Below are positions 57,691-64,000 of a stretch of 64,000 nucleotides of DNA, in pieces; the first letter of the stretch is position 1; each line of letters opens with the position of its first letter. This DNA is from CAWCWK01 sp963842125. GTDB lineage: Bacteria > Pseudomonadota > Alphaproteobacteria > Rhizobiales > CAWCWK01. The DNA lies in NCBI GenBank assembly GCA_963842125.1, contig CAWJFE010000005.1:1736001-1800000 (forward strand), given 5' to 3'. The position numbers and the translations under genes are program-made. A model generated the notes under the pieces. The model saw only the letters and a program-made list of their open reading frames with translations. It had not been told where the DNA came from and searched no databases.

Positions 57691-58821
57691 ATGAAGATTA
57701 CCGCCGTCCGCCCCCATGTCCTGCGGCACACGCTGACGCCAGAGGAGCGGTTCGACAGCGCCTTCTCGACCTTTTTCGATCGCTGGGCCTGCCTCGTCGA
57801 GATCGAGACCGACGAGGGACTGACGGGCTGGGGCGAGTGCCTGGGGCCATCGCGCGTCAATGCGGCGATCGTGCGGGAGATGGGGGACGCGATCGTCGGC
57901 CGCGACCCGAGGGATATCGAGCCGATCTGGTTCGATCTCTATTCGACCTGGCGCGACCAGGGCCAGCGCGGCGCGACGATGACGGCGCAGTCCGGCATCG
58001 ACATCGCGCTCTGGGACGTTCTCGGCCAGTCGGTCGGCCTCCCCGTCTACCGCCTCCTGGGCGGCGCGCATCGCATGGCGATACCGGCCTACGCGACGGG
58101 TGGCTTTCGCCCGCACGGACGCGATCGGGCGGACGCGCTGGCAGAAGAGACGGCGGGCTACGTCGCGCAGGGCTTCTCCGCGACCAAGATCAAGATCGGC
58201 TTCGGCGTTGCCGACGATACCCGTTGCATCGCCGCCGTTCGCGAGGCTATCGGCGATGCACATCTGATGATCGACGCCAACCATGGTTATGATGCCATCG
58301 AGGCCATCGCGCTCGGCCGCCATGTCGCGGACTACGGCATCGACTGGTTCGAGGAGCCGGTCGTGCCCGAGCAATTGGCGTCCTATGCGCGGGTTCGCGC
58401 CAACCAGCCGATCCCCGTGGCGGGCGGGGAGACGTGGCATGGCCGCCTCGCACACGCGCAAGCCATCGAAGCCGGCGCCGTCGATATCCTCCAGCCCGAT
58501 GTCGCCGGTTGCGGCGGCATTACCGAGATGCGCAAGATCGCGGCGCAGGCCGAGACGGCCGGCATTCGCGTGGTACCGCATGTTTGGGGCACCGGCGTCG
58601 CCGTCGCCGCCTCGCTCCACATTCTGGCGACACTCCCACCTCAACCCGGTCGCCACACCGAGCGCGCCCCCTGGCTCGAGTTCGACCAAACGCCCAACCC
58701 CTATCGGATGGCCGTGCTGAACGAGCCGATCTCGCACGAGAGCGGCGTGGTCGCGGTGCCGGACAAACCGGGACTCGGCATCACCGTCGACCGCGACGTA
58801 TTGAAGGCCTACGCCGCATGA
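57691..58821 (+). CDS. gci: D-galactarolactone cycloisomerase (enolase superfamily)
   Basis: 376 residues, mandelate racemase/muconate lactonising fold. Catalytic and metal residues: KIKIGFG (about residue 170), DANHGYD (about 196), FEEPV (about 220), GGETWHG (about 246) and PHVWGTG (about 300). In Agrobacterium-type pathways this enzyme opens galactaro-lactone to 5-keto-4-deoxy-glucarate. A galactarate/glucarate dehydratase function is the alternative, but its neighbours (udh, gli-like gene, kdgD) favour Gci. Ten bases after kdgD. Confidence 0.87.
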   Translation: MKITAVRPHVLRHTLTPEERFDSAFSTFFDRWACLVEIETDEGLTGWGECLGPSRVNAAIVREMGDAIVGRDPRDIEPIWFDLYSTWRDQGQRGATMTAQSGIDIALWDVLGQSVGLPVYRLLGGAHRMAIPAYATGGFRPHGRDRADALAEETAGYVAQGFSATKIKIGFGVADDTRCIAAVREAIGDAHLMIDANHGYDAIEAIALGRHVADYGIDWFEEPVVPEQLASYARVRANQPIPVAGGETWHGRLAHAQAIEAGAVDILQPDVAGCGGITEMRKIAAQAETAGIRVVPHVWGTGVAVAASLHILATLPPQPGRHTERAPWLEFDQTPNPYRMAVLNEPISHESGVVAVPDKPGLGITVDRDVLKAYAA

Positions 58822-59636
58822 GTCGGCCCGCGACGAAACTCCCCGCCGGCGCGTGGGACTGCCATCTCCACATCTTCCCGCCCGGTTACCCGTCCGACGC
58901 CAACGGCCCGCCCGTCCCGCAAGGTGCGGTCGCGCTCGGAGACTATCGCGCGGTCATGGACCGGCTGGGGATCGCGCGACCGATCGTCGTGCAGCCCAAC
59001 GCCTATCAGGCGAATAACGACGCGCTCGTCGCGACCCTCGAGACTTTGGGAGACGGCGCGCGGGGTGTCGCCGCAGTCGTGCCCGGCACGTCGATGGCGG
59101 AACTCGAACGACTGCATGCGGCTGGCGTGAGGGGGGCGCGCATCATGGACCTGGGTGGTGGCGCTGTGCCGCTGAGCCAACTTTCCGATGTCGCCGCCAT
59201 GATCAAGCCCCTCGGCTGGCGGCTCGTCGTCCAGTTCGACGGATCATCGATCCGGACGTACGAACCACTGCTCTCGGCGATCGAGGGCGAGTGGGTCCTC
59301 GACCATCACGGCAAGTTCCTCTCCGGGATCGGCGAGGGCGATGTCGATTCGGTGAGGCGGCTGATGGATGGTGGCTGCGTGGTGAAATTCGCGGCGCCCT
59401 ACGAATGGTCGGTCGATGGAGGCCCCGACTTCGCGGACGTAGCGGATATCAGCCAAGCCTTCGTGGCCCATCGCCCTGACCGCGTGATCTGGGGCTCGAA
59501 CTGGCCCCATCTCCTCAACGCGCCGGACGATAAGCCCGACGACGCAGCGCTGCTCGATACGGTGGCAGGGTGGATACCGCCCGAGCATCACGAGGCCGTC
59601 TTCGTGACGACACCCAAGAGGCTCTTCGGCGGCTGA
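58818..59636 (+). CDS. gli: D-galactarolactone isomerase-like amidohydrolase
   Basis: 272-residue amidohydrolase-2 family protein, ATG overlapping the gci stop (ATGA). Metal-site motif WDCHLHIF (residues 14-21), VVQPNAYQ (about 55), VLDHHGKF (about 160), and GSNWPHLLN near the C-terminus. It matches the cog3618-type lactonases that interconvert 1,5- and 1,4-galactarolactone, which links uronate dehydrogenase to Gci. A plain aldarolactone hydrolase is possible instead. Confidence 0.85.
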   Translation: MSRPATKLPAGAWDCHLHIFPPGYPSDANGPPVPQGAVALGDYRAVMDRLGIARPIVVQPNAYQANNDALVATLETLGDGARGVAAVVPGTSMAELERLHAAGVRGARIMDLGGGAVPLSQLSDVAAMIKPLGWRLVVQFDGSSIRTYEPLLSAIEGEWVLDHHGKFLSGIGEGDVDSVRRLMDGGCVVKFAAPYEWSVDGGPDFADVADISQAFVAHRPDRVIWGSNWPHLLNAPDDKPDDAALLDTVAGWIPPEHHEAVFVTTPKRLFGG

Positions 59637-59709
59637 TGGCGGAACCCTCAGCCGAATGCGCTCAAGGCCGTGCCTGCAAACGCTGGCTAAACCTTCGCCC
59701 TTTCTTCCA

Positions 59710-59861
59710 CGTCATCGTCGGGCACTGACCCGAGGATCCAGAGCGGCGATCGCTGCGTTTGACGAAGAACGAGCCGTCGCTTTGATGACGGCCGCTGGGA
59801 AACTGGACGCGGGTCCTGCCTATTGCGCCCCTCGATTCTCGGGTCGGTGCCCGAGGATGAC
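59710..59861. repeat. Intergenic nested-palindrome repeat, copy C
   Basis: Left arm 59710-59745 (GTCATCGTCGGGCACTGACC, then CGAGGATCCAGAGCGG) and right arm 59832-59861 (ATTCTCGGGTCGGTGCCCGA then GGATGAC). The arms are reverse complements of each other apart from a few changes. The flanks on the left (GCAAACG-TTGG-like sequence near 59672) also resemble copy A at 45444. It lies in the 272-base gap between the gli and omp25-like genes. Confidence 0.75.
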
Positions 59862-59908
59862 GGCTCGAGGTGAGGCCACCTGCCGGACCAACCTTCGCTG
59901 CAACGACC

Positions 59909-60739
59909 CTAGAAGAGGCTGCCGAGACGGATGTTGAGGCCGGCCTTGATGAGGTGACCGTCGATCTCGGCCTCGCCTTCGTAATCGACGCCGTTGAGGC
60001 CGCCGACCGTGCGGACGGTCGGATTGCCGGTCGCCGCGAAGTTCGCGTCACCGAGATTGTAGTAGAGGTAGTCGGCCCGGACCGAGACGTTCGGCGTGAC
60101 GGCGAACTCGCCACCGAGGCCGACCGCGTAGCCGGTTTCCAACTCGTCCGTCTCGCCCCTCCAGGCAAGGGTCGGGTCGTTGATCGCGACGACTTCGGCG
60201 TCGATGCCGACCTTGCCGAAGGCGAGGCCGGCGGTGCCGTACACGAGAAGGTCGTCGAAGAGCATGACGCCGGCCTTGACGCGAGCGGTGCCGAGCCAAT
60301 CGACGTCGAGATCGGCCGAGGTGCGCAGACCGGCCGTACCGAGCACGGGCTGGCCGGTGAAGGAGGCTTCGGTATCGAGTTGCCCGATCGTCAGATCGAC
60401 CTCGCCGCCGAGCACGAAGCCCTGCGAGATGCCGACATTGACGCCGGCGTGGAGCGTGCCGGTGAAGCCGCCCTCCCCGTCGGTCATGATCTCGCTGGGC
60501 GTGATCGCCGGCGCGAGGCCGAGGAAGCCGGCCGTTCCCGTCGTCACGACACCGTGGTTGAGCTCGAAGCCGTAGCCGAGGGAACCGCCGACATAGGCTC
60601 CCGTCAGATCGGCCATCGGGTCGGCCGCCTCGATGAAGGGAATGACCGGCGGCACCTCGCCGAAGCCACCCATCGGGTCGGCGGCGAGGGCGGAGGCAGG
60701 CGTAAGGATGGCGAGGCCAAGAAGGGCGCGACCGAGCAT
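59909..60739 (-). CDS. Omp25/Omp31-like outer-membrane beta-barrel protein
   Basis: 276 residues, signal peptide MLGRALLGLAILTPASALA. The mature part alternates short beta-strands and Gly-rich turns (DLTGAYVGGSLGYGFEL, GGEVDLTIGQLDTEASF, VSVRADYLYYNLGD) and ends in LNIRLGSLF with the terminal phenylalanine needed for BAM insertion. Typical of the eight-stranded Omp25-like family of Hyphomicrobiales. Confidence 0.9.
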   Translation of the reverse strand: MLGRALLGLAILTPASALAADPMGGFGEVPPVIPFIEAADPMADLTGAYVGGSLGYGFELNHGVVTTGTAGFLGLAPAITPSEIMTDGEGGFTGTLHAGVNVGISQGFVLGGEVDLTIGQLDTEASFTGQPVLGTAGLRTSADLDVDWLGTARVKAGVMLFDDLLVYGTAGLAFGKVGIDAEVVAINDPTLAWRGETDELETGYAVGLGGEFAVTPNVSVRADYLYYNLGDANFAATGNPTVRTVGGLNGVDYEGEAEIDGHLIKAGLNIRLGSLF

Positions 60740-60835
60740 GGTTAAGACTCCGTTGATCGGGCCTTACCATGCGGGGTTATGCTTAAGGCTTGGTTACCGG
60801 GCGGAGGCTCCGCCCGGCACGATTGCTGCGATCGA

Positions 60836-61567
60836 CTAGCGGACGACGACTTTGGCGCCGACCTTGGCGAGGCCGTAAAGATGGGTCACGTCGTCGTTCA
60901 GCATCCTGATGCAACCCGACGACATCGCCCGGCCGATCGACCACGGCTCGTTCGTCCCGTGTATGCGGTAGAGCGTGTCCCGCCCGCCGCGATAGAGATA
61001 GAGCGCGCGGGCGCCAAGCGGATTGTCGACGCCGCCGGGCATGCCGCCGGCCCATTTGGCGAGTTCCGGCTGGCGCTTGATCATTGAGGAGGGCGGCGTC
61101 CAGCGGGGCCACTGCGCCTTGCGGCCGATCTTGGCCGAGCCCGACCAGCCGAAACCGGCCCGCCCGACGCCGACGCCGTAGCGGATGGCCTGACCGCCCG
61201 AGCGAACGAGAAAGAGATGGCGCGACGAAGTGTCGATGATGATCGTGCCGGCCGCTTCCCCGCCCGAATACGGCACGGTCTGCCGCTGGAACGATCCCGA
61301 AACGGCTGCTGGGCGAGGTGCCGCCGTGACAGCGCGCTGGGTGCGCCTCGGCTGCTGGGCACGTTGCTGCGGACGGACGGCGCGACGCGCGGACGGTGCG
61401 ACGGGCTGTGCGGACCGGTAGGTCTGCTTGGCCGTCGGCAACGCGATGGCTGGCTCTGGCACCATGAAGGCGAAGGTCGCGGCGGCCATGCCGGCGAGCG
61501 CCAATCCGCGCAGACCATTCGTGATCCAGAGGACGCGCCCCGCCCTCGCCTGCTTGTCGGATGTCAT
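60836..61567 (-). CDS. L,D-transpeptidase (YkuD) with basic proline-rich linker
   Basis: 243 residues. One N-terminal membrane segment (about residues 18-36) acts as signal or anchor. A low-complexity Arg/Gln/Pro/Ala linker (about 45-90) probably contacts peptidoglycan. The YkuD domain follows with catalytic motif RIHGTNEPWSIGRAMSSGCI. The domain is closely similar to the one at 28550, so the two are paralogues with different N-termini (lipoprotein versus transmembrane plus linker). Confidence 0.93.
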   Translation of the reverse strand: MTSDKQARAGRVLWITNGLRGLALAGMAAATFAFMVPEPAIALPTAKQTYRSAQPVAPSARRAVRPQQRAQQPRRTQRAVTAAPRPAAVSGSFQRQTVPYSGGEAAGTIIIDTSSRHLFLVRSGGQAIRYGVGVGRAGFGWSGSAKIGRKAQWPRWTPPSSMIKRQPELAKWAGGMPGGVDNPLGARALYLYRGGRDTLYRIHGTNEPWSIGRAMSSGCIRMLNDDVTHLYGLAKVGAKVVVR

Positions 61568-61697
61568 CGTAGGAGCCCCATTTCACGCGACCTGCGCCAA
61601 CCCTCGGCGCTTCGTGCCAGTGTGAAGAAGAACCGCTTACGATGGGTGGAGAAGCGTCGTAAGCGAGGCGTTGAGACACTTGGTTACCGGTGTCCGT

Positions 61698-62222
61698 TCA
61701 GCCGATCTCGACGAGACCGTCCCGATGCCGCCGGGTCTGCTCGACATAGTGGCCGGCCGAGGCGAGGATCTGCTTCGCGGCCGCGTCGTCGATGGTGCGA
61801 ACGACTTTGCCCGGCGCACCGAGGACGAGGCTGCGGGGTGGCACGACCGTACCCTCCGTCACGAGGGCGCCCGCCCCGACGAGACTGCCGGAGCCGATCA
61901 CCGCACCGTTCATCACGGTCGCGCCCATGCCGATGAGGCAGGCGTCTTCGATTTTGCAGCCGTGGAGGATGGCGCGGTGGCCGATCGTTACGTCGGCGCC
62001 GATGGTCATCGGATAGTCGTCGTCGGTGTGAAGGACGCTCAGGTCCTGCACGTTGCTGCGCGGACCGATCTCGATCCAGGCATTGTCGCCGCGAAGGACC
62101 GCGCCGTACCAGACACTTGATTCGGCCCCGATCCGCACCCGGCCCATCACCTGCGCGGCCGGTGCGGTCCAGGCGGTCGCCTCGATCTCCGGGGCGGTGC
62201 CTTCAAGGGAATAGACCGGCAT
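61698..62222 (-). CDS. Gamma-carbonic-anhydrase-like hexapeptide-repeat protein
   Basis: 174 residues of left-handed beta-helix. Repeats of the type [LIV]-G-x4 (VMGRVRIGAESSVWYGAVLR, NVQDLSVLHTD, VTIGHRAILHGCKI, LIGMGATVMNGA). Zinc-ligand histidines are in LHTD, IGHRAILHGC. This matches the CaiE/YrdA/PaaY gamma-CA group, for which carbonic anhydrase or thioesterase activity has been shown in some members. Twelve bases after the DUF3126 gene, so co-transcribed. Confidence 0.9.
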   Translation of the reverse strand: MPVYSLEGTAPEIEATAWTAPAAQVMGRVRIGAESSVWYGAVLRGDNAWIEIGPRSNVQDLSVLHTDDDYPMTIGADVTIGHRAILHGCKIEDACLIGMGATVMNGAVIGSGSLVGAGALVTEGTVVPPRSLVLGAPGKVVRTIDDAAAKQILASAGHYVEQTRRHRDGLVEIG

Positions 62223-62234
62223 CGAGCGGGCGCC

Positions 62235-62612
62235 TCAGCCTTCGAGATCGTAGTCGAGGATCGCCATGTCGAATTCGTAGAGCCCGTCGTTCTGCGAGAC
62301 CACACCAACGAACTCGTCGTCGAGATAGATCTCGACCGAGCCGTCCTTCACCGTTCGCTCGCGGGCCACGAGGCCGTTGTGCCCCAGCACCATGCGCAGC
62401 GTCGGTTCCAACTCGTTGCCCTGCGGCAGCGTCATCGAGAAGTTGTAGCTGAGATCTTCGTCCTCGTCGTCGCGCACGATCTTGCCGACCGGCACGCCAG
62501 CGATGGTGACATCGACCGTGCCGTCCTTCTTGGTCTGTCGCACTTCGAAGCGGTCATTGGTGAATGTACGGCGCAGGTAGCGCTCCAGCGCGTCGATCTC
62601 GTCGGGGGTCAC
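62235..62612 (-). CDS. Tandem DUF3126 protein
   Basis: 125 residues starting at GTG 62612 (GGAG ten bases upstream). The frame is open to an earlier GTG at 62645. The N-terminal half (EIDALERYLRRTFTNDRFEV...VGKIVRDDEDEDLSYNFSMTL) and C-terminal half (ELEPTLRMVL...VEIYLDDEFVGVVSQNDGLY, EFDMAILDYDL) each match the about 65-residue DUF3126 pattern, so the protein appears to be an internal duplication. Function unknown; the family is small, acidic and confined mainly to alphaproteobacteria. Confidence 0.82.
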   Translation of the reverse strand: MTPDEIDALERYLRRTFTNDRFEVRQTKKDGTVDVTIAGVPVGKIVRDDEDEDLSYNFSMTLPQGNELEPTLRMVLGHNGLVARERTVKDGSVEIYLDDEFVGVVSQNDGLYEFDMAILDYDLEG

Positions 62613-62766
62613 GGCTGTTCGGCTCCGTCGGCTTCTGGGTGGCACTGGACTATAGGGCTCGGCTTGGGCCGACGTCTTTCGTCAGTCAAGACGTCACGAG
62701 CAAGTGCGCCGGGGCCCGACGGGTTCCACCGTGCCGCCCATGGCGACCGTACAGCCCCGACGGCCG

Positions 62767-63648
62767 CTATTCGCCCTGCGGCGGCGCCGCGGTTTCCCCA
62801 CCCATGGCCGGGTCCCGCAGACTGTGGTCCATGCTCCGCGCCGGCTCGGCGCATCCGGCCTCGCCGACGACTCGGGCTGGCACACCGGCCACCGTCGTGC
62901 AGGGCGGAACGTCCTTGAGGACCACGGAGCCCGATGCGATGCGAGAGCAGCGGCCGACCGTGATGTTGCCGAGCACCTTCGCGCCCGCTCCGATGAGGAC
63001 GCCGGGCCCTATCTTGGGATGCCTGTCGCCGCCGACCTTGCCGGTGCCGCCGAGCGTCACGCCCTGCATGATCGAGGCGCCATCGCCGATGGTCGCCGTC
63101 TCGCCGACGACGATGCCCGTCGCATGGTCGATCATGATGCCGCGCCCGATACGGGCCGCAGGGTTGATATCGACGCCGAAGACCGACGAGGAGCGGCTCT
63201 GGACGTGAAGCGCCATGTCGCGCCGCCCATCCAGCAGAAGTTGATGCGCGAAGCGGTGCGCTTGCAGCGCCTGATAGCCCTTGAAGTAGAGGACGGCGTC
63301 GAGGAAGCGCTCGCAGGCCGGATCGCGCTCGTGAACGGCGACGAGATCCGCCCGGATCGCCTGGCTGATCTCCGGATCGGCATCGATCGCCTGGAGGAAG
63401 GTCTGCCGCAAAAGGTCGGCGCCGACCTCCGGGCTCCCCAACCGCGACGCGACGCGGTGCGTGACGGCGGCTTCGAGCGAAGGCTGGTTGAGGATCGTCG
63501 ACGTGAAGAGCGAGGACAGGGCCGGCTCGCCGGATGCCGCGCGGCTGGCATCCTCGCGCACACGCGTCCAAACGGGATCGAGCCGGACGGGCGCGACGTC
63601 CGGTGCGGTCGGCAAGGCGTCCGGGCGAGAGAGGGAAGATTGGGACAC
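62767..63648 (-). CDS. cysE: Serine O-acetyltransferase
   Basis: 293 residues, start GTG 63648 with GGAG eight bases upstream. An N-terminal helical SATase domain (about 25-140: VWTRVREDASRAASGEPALSS) precedes the left-handed beta-helix. Catalytic residues are in IMIDHATGIVVGETATIGD (His) and TLGGTGKVGGDRHPKIG. It makes O-acetylserine for cysteine synthesis. The C-terminus is about 25 residues longer than the beta-helix end and polar. Confidence 0.95.
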   Translation of the reverse strand: MSQSSLSRPDALPTAPDVAPVRLDPVWTRVREDASRAASGEPALSSLFTSTILNQPSLEAAVTHRVASRLGSPEVGADLLRQTFLQAIDADPEISQAIRADLVAVHERDPACERFLDAVLYFKGYQALQAHRFAHQLLLDGRRDMALHVQSRSSSVFGVDINPAARIGRGIMIDHATGIVVGETATIGDGASIMQGVTLGGTGKVGGDRHPKIGPGVLIGAGAKVLGNITVGRCSRIASGSVVLKDVPPCTTVAGVPARVVGEAGCAEPARSMDHSLRDPAMGGETAAPPQGE

Positions 63649-63663
63649 GGCGTCGCTCCGCGA

Positions 63664-64000
63664 TCAGAGGGTTCCATTGAGGTAGGCGATGACTCCGCGT
63701 TTGTGAACGGGGTCGCCGACGGCACGCATGTGATCGCGGTCCGGAATCTCGAGATGCCGCGCGCCCGGAATGAGGGCCGCGAGTTCCGCGCCCGAGCCCG
63801 CCACGCCGTCCTTCGTGCCGACCGCGACGAGAGTGGGCACGCGCATTCCGGCCAACTCCGCCGCCGGAATGGTGCCACGGGACGCGCGTATGCAGGCCGC
63901 AAGCGCCAAACGGTCCGATCCGGTCTGATCGGCGAAGACGCGGAATGGGCGCGCGGCGGGGTCGGTCACGTCGTCGAGCGAAGGCGCCTCGAGTGCATCG
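63664..64000 (-). CDS. Alpha/beta hydrolase (3' part)
   Basis: The frame is open to the right edge, so the N-terminus is missing. Visible C-terminal 111 residues: a cap-domain segment (ADQTGSDRLALAACIRASRG), the strand PTLVAVGTKDGVAG with the catalytic Asp, and the His in PDRDHMRAVGDP, followed by KRGVIAYLNGTL. The Ser nucleophile lies beyond the window. A small esterase or hydrolase of unknown substrate. Separated by 15 bases from cysE on the same strand. Confidence 0.82.
   Translation of the reverse strand, partial: DALEAPSLDDVTDPAARPFRVFADQTGSDRLALAACIRASRGTIPAAELAGMRVPTLVAVGTKDGVAGSGAELAALIPGARHLEIPDRDHMRAVGDPVHKRGVIAYLNGTL

Overview
The window looks like about 64 kb of chromosome from a high-GC (roughly two-thirds G+C by eye) alphaproteobacterium, most likely in the Hyphomicrobiales (Rhizobiales). 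Supporting evidence: an Omp10-type lipoprotein, an Omp25-like beta-barrel, a DUF3126 protein, a sodC/omp10/YkuD envelope set, an MmgR/alpha-r8-like small RNA next to an inositol-monophosphatase-family gene, a fused CysNC, and an oxidative hexuronate pathway of the Agrobacterium type. I saw no rRNA, tRNA, CRISPR array, transposase or integrase.

Layout. 1-6151: oligopeptide-type ABC importer with two tandem substrate-binding proteins, two permeases and two ATPases. It is followed by a translationally coupled small exported protein whose signal peptide is broken by an in-frame TAA (6148-6627). 6680-8704: DEAD-box helicase and Omp10 lipoprotein. 8983-12330: TAXI-type TRAP transporter. 12447-21102: small exported peptide, sodC, the glutamate synthase genes gltD and gltB with a hemolysin-III gene between them, and hsp20. 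21367-29227: PepSY-like secreted protein, lysophospholipase-like hydrolase, hisN-like phosphatase, a candidate MmgR sRNA, malate synthase G, a methyltransferase-like membrane protein, ccmC-ccmD-nudix, and an L,D-transpeptidase. 29293-32300: NMT1/THI5-type ABC importer whose binding protein carries two compensating frameshifts. 32507-38337: DedA-like protein, RidA, SDR, a pair of divergent small genes (one YjfB-like), an orphan RTX protein, YjbR-like protein, BipA/TypA.

38574-48128 reads as an envelope-glycan module. galE-cysD-cysNC-HAD form one tight operon that would supply UDP-galactose and PAPS. Near it are a PAPS-dependent sulfotransferase, a large glycosyltransferase with a HAD-associated N-terminal region, and a DUF2793 phage/GTA-type fibre protein. 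The combination suggests a sulfated surface polysaccharide.

50442-59636 is a complete oxidative hexuronate (galacturonate/glucuronate) catabolic locus: uronate dehydrogenase, galactarolactone isomerase, galactarolactone cycloisomerase, 5-keto-4-deoxyglucarate dehydratase, alpha-ketoglutarate semialdehyde dehydrogenase, a DctPQM TRAP importer and a FadR/GntR regulator. Two matching palindromes lie in its two control regions. The window closes with an Omp25-like protein, a second L,D-transpeptidase, gamma-carbonic anhydrase, a duplicated DUF3126 protein, cysE and a partial alpha/beta hydrolase.

Three copies of a roughly 155-bp element with nested palindromes (45479-45634, 50241-50394, 59710-59861) sit in intergenic gaps flanking the glycan and uronate blocks.
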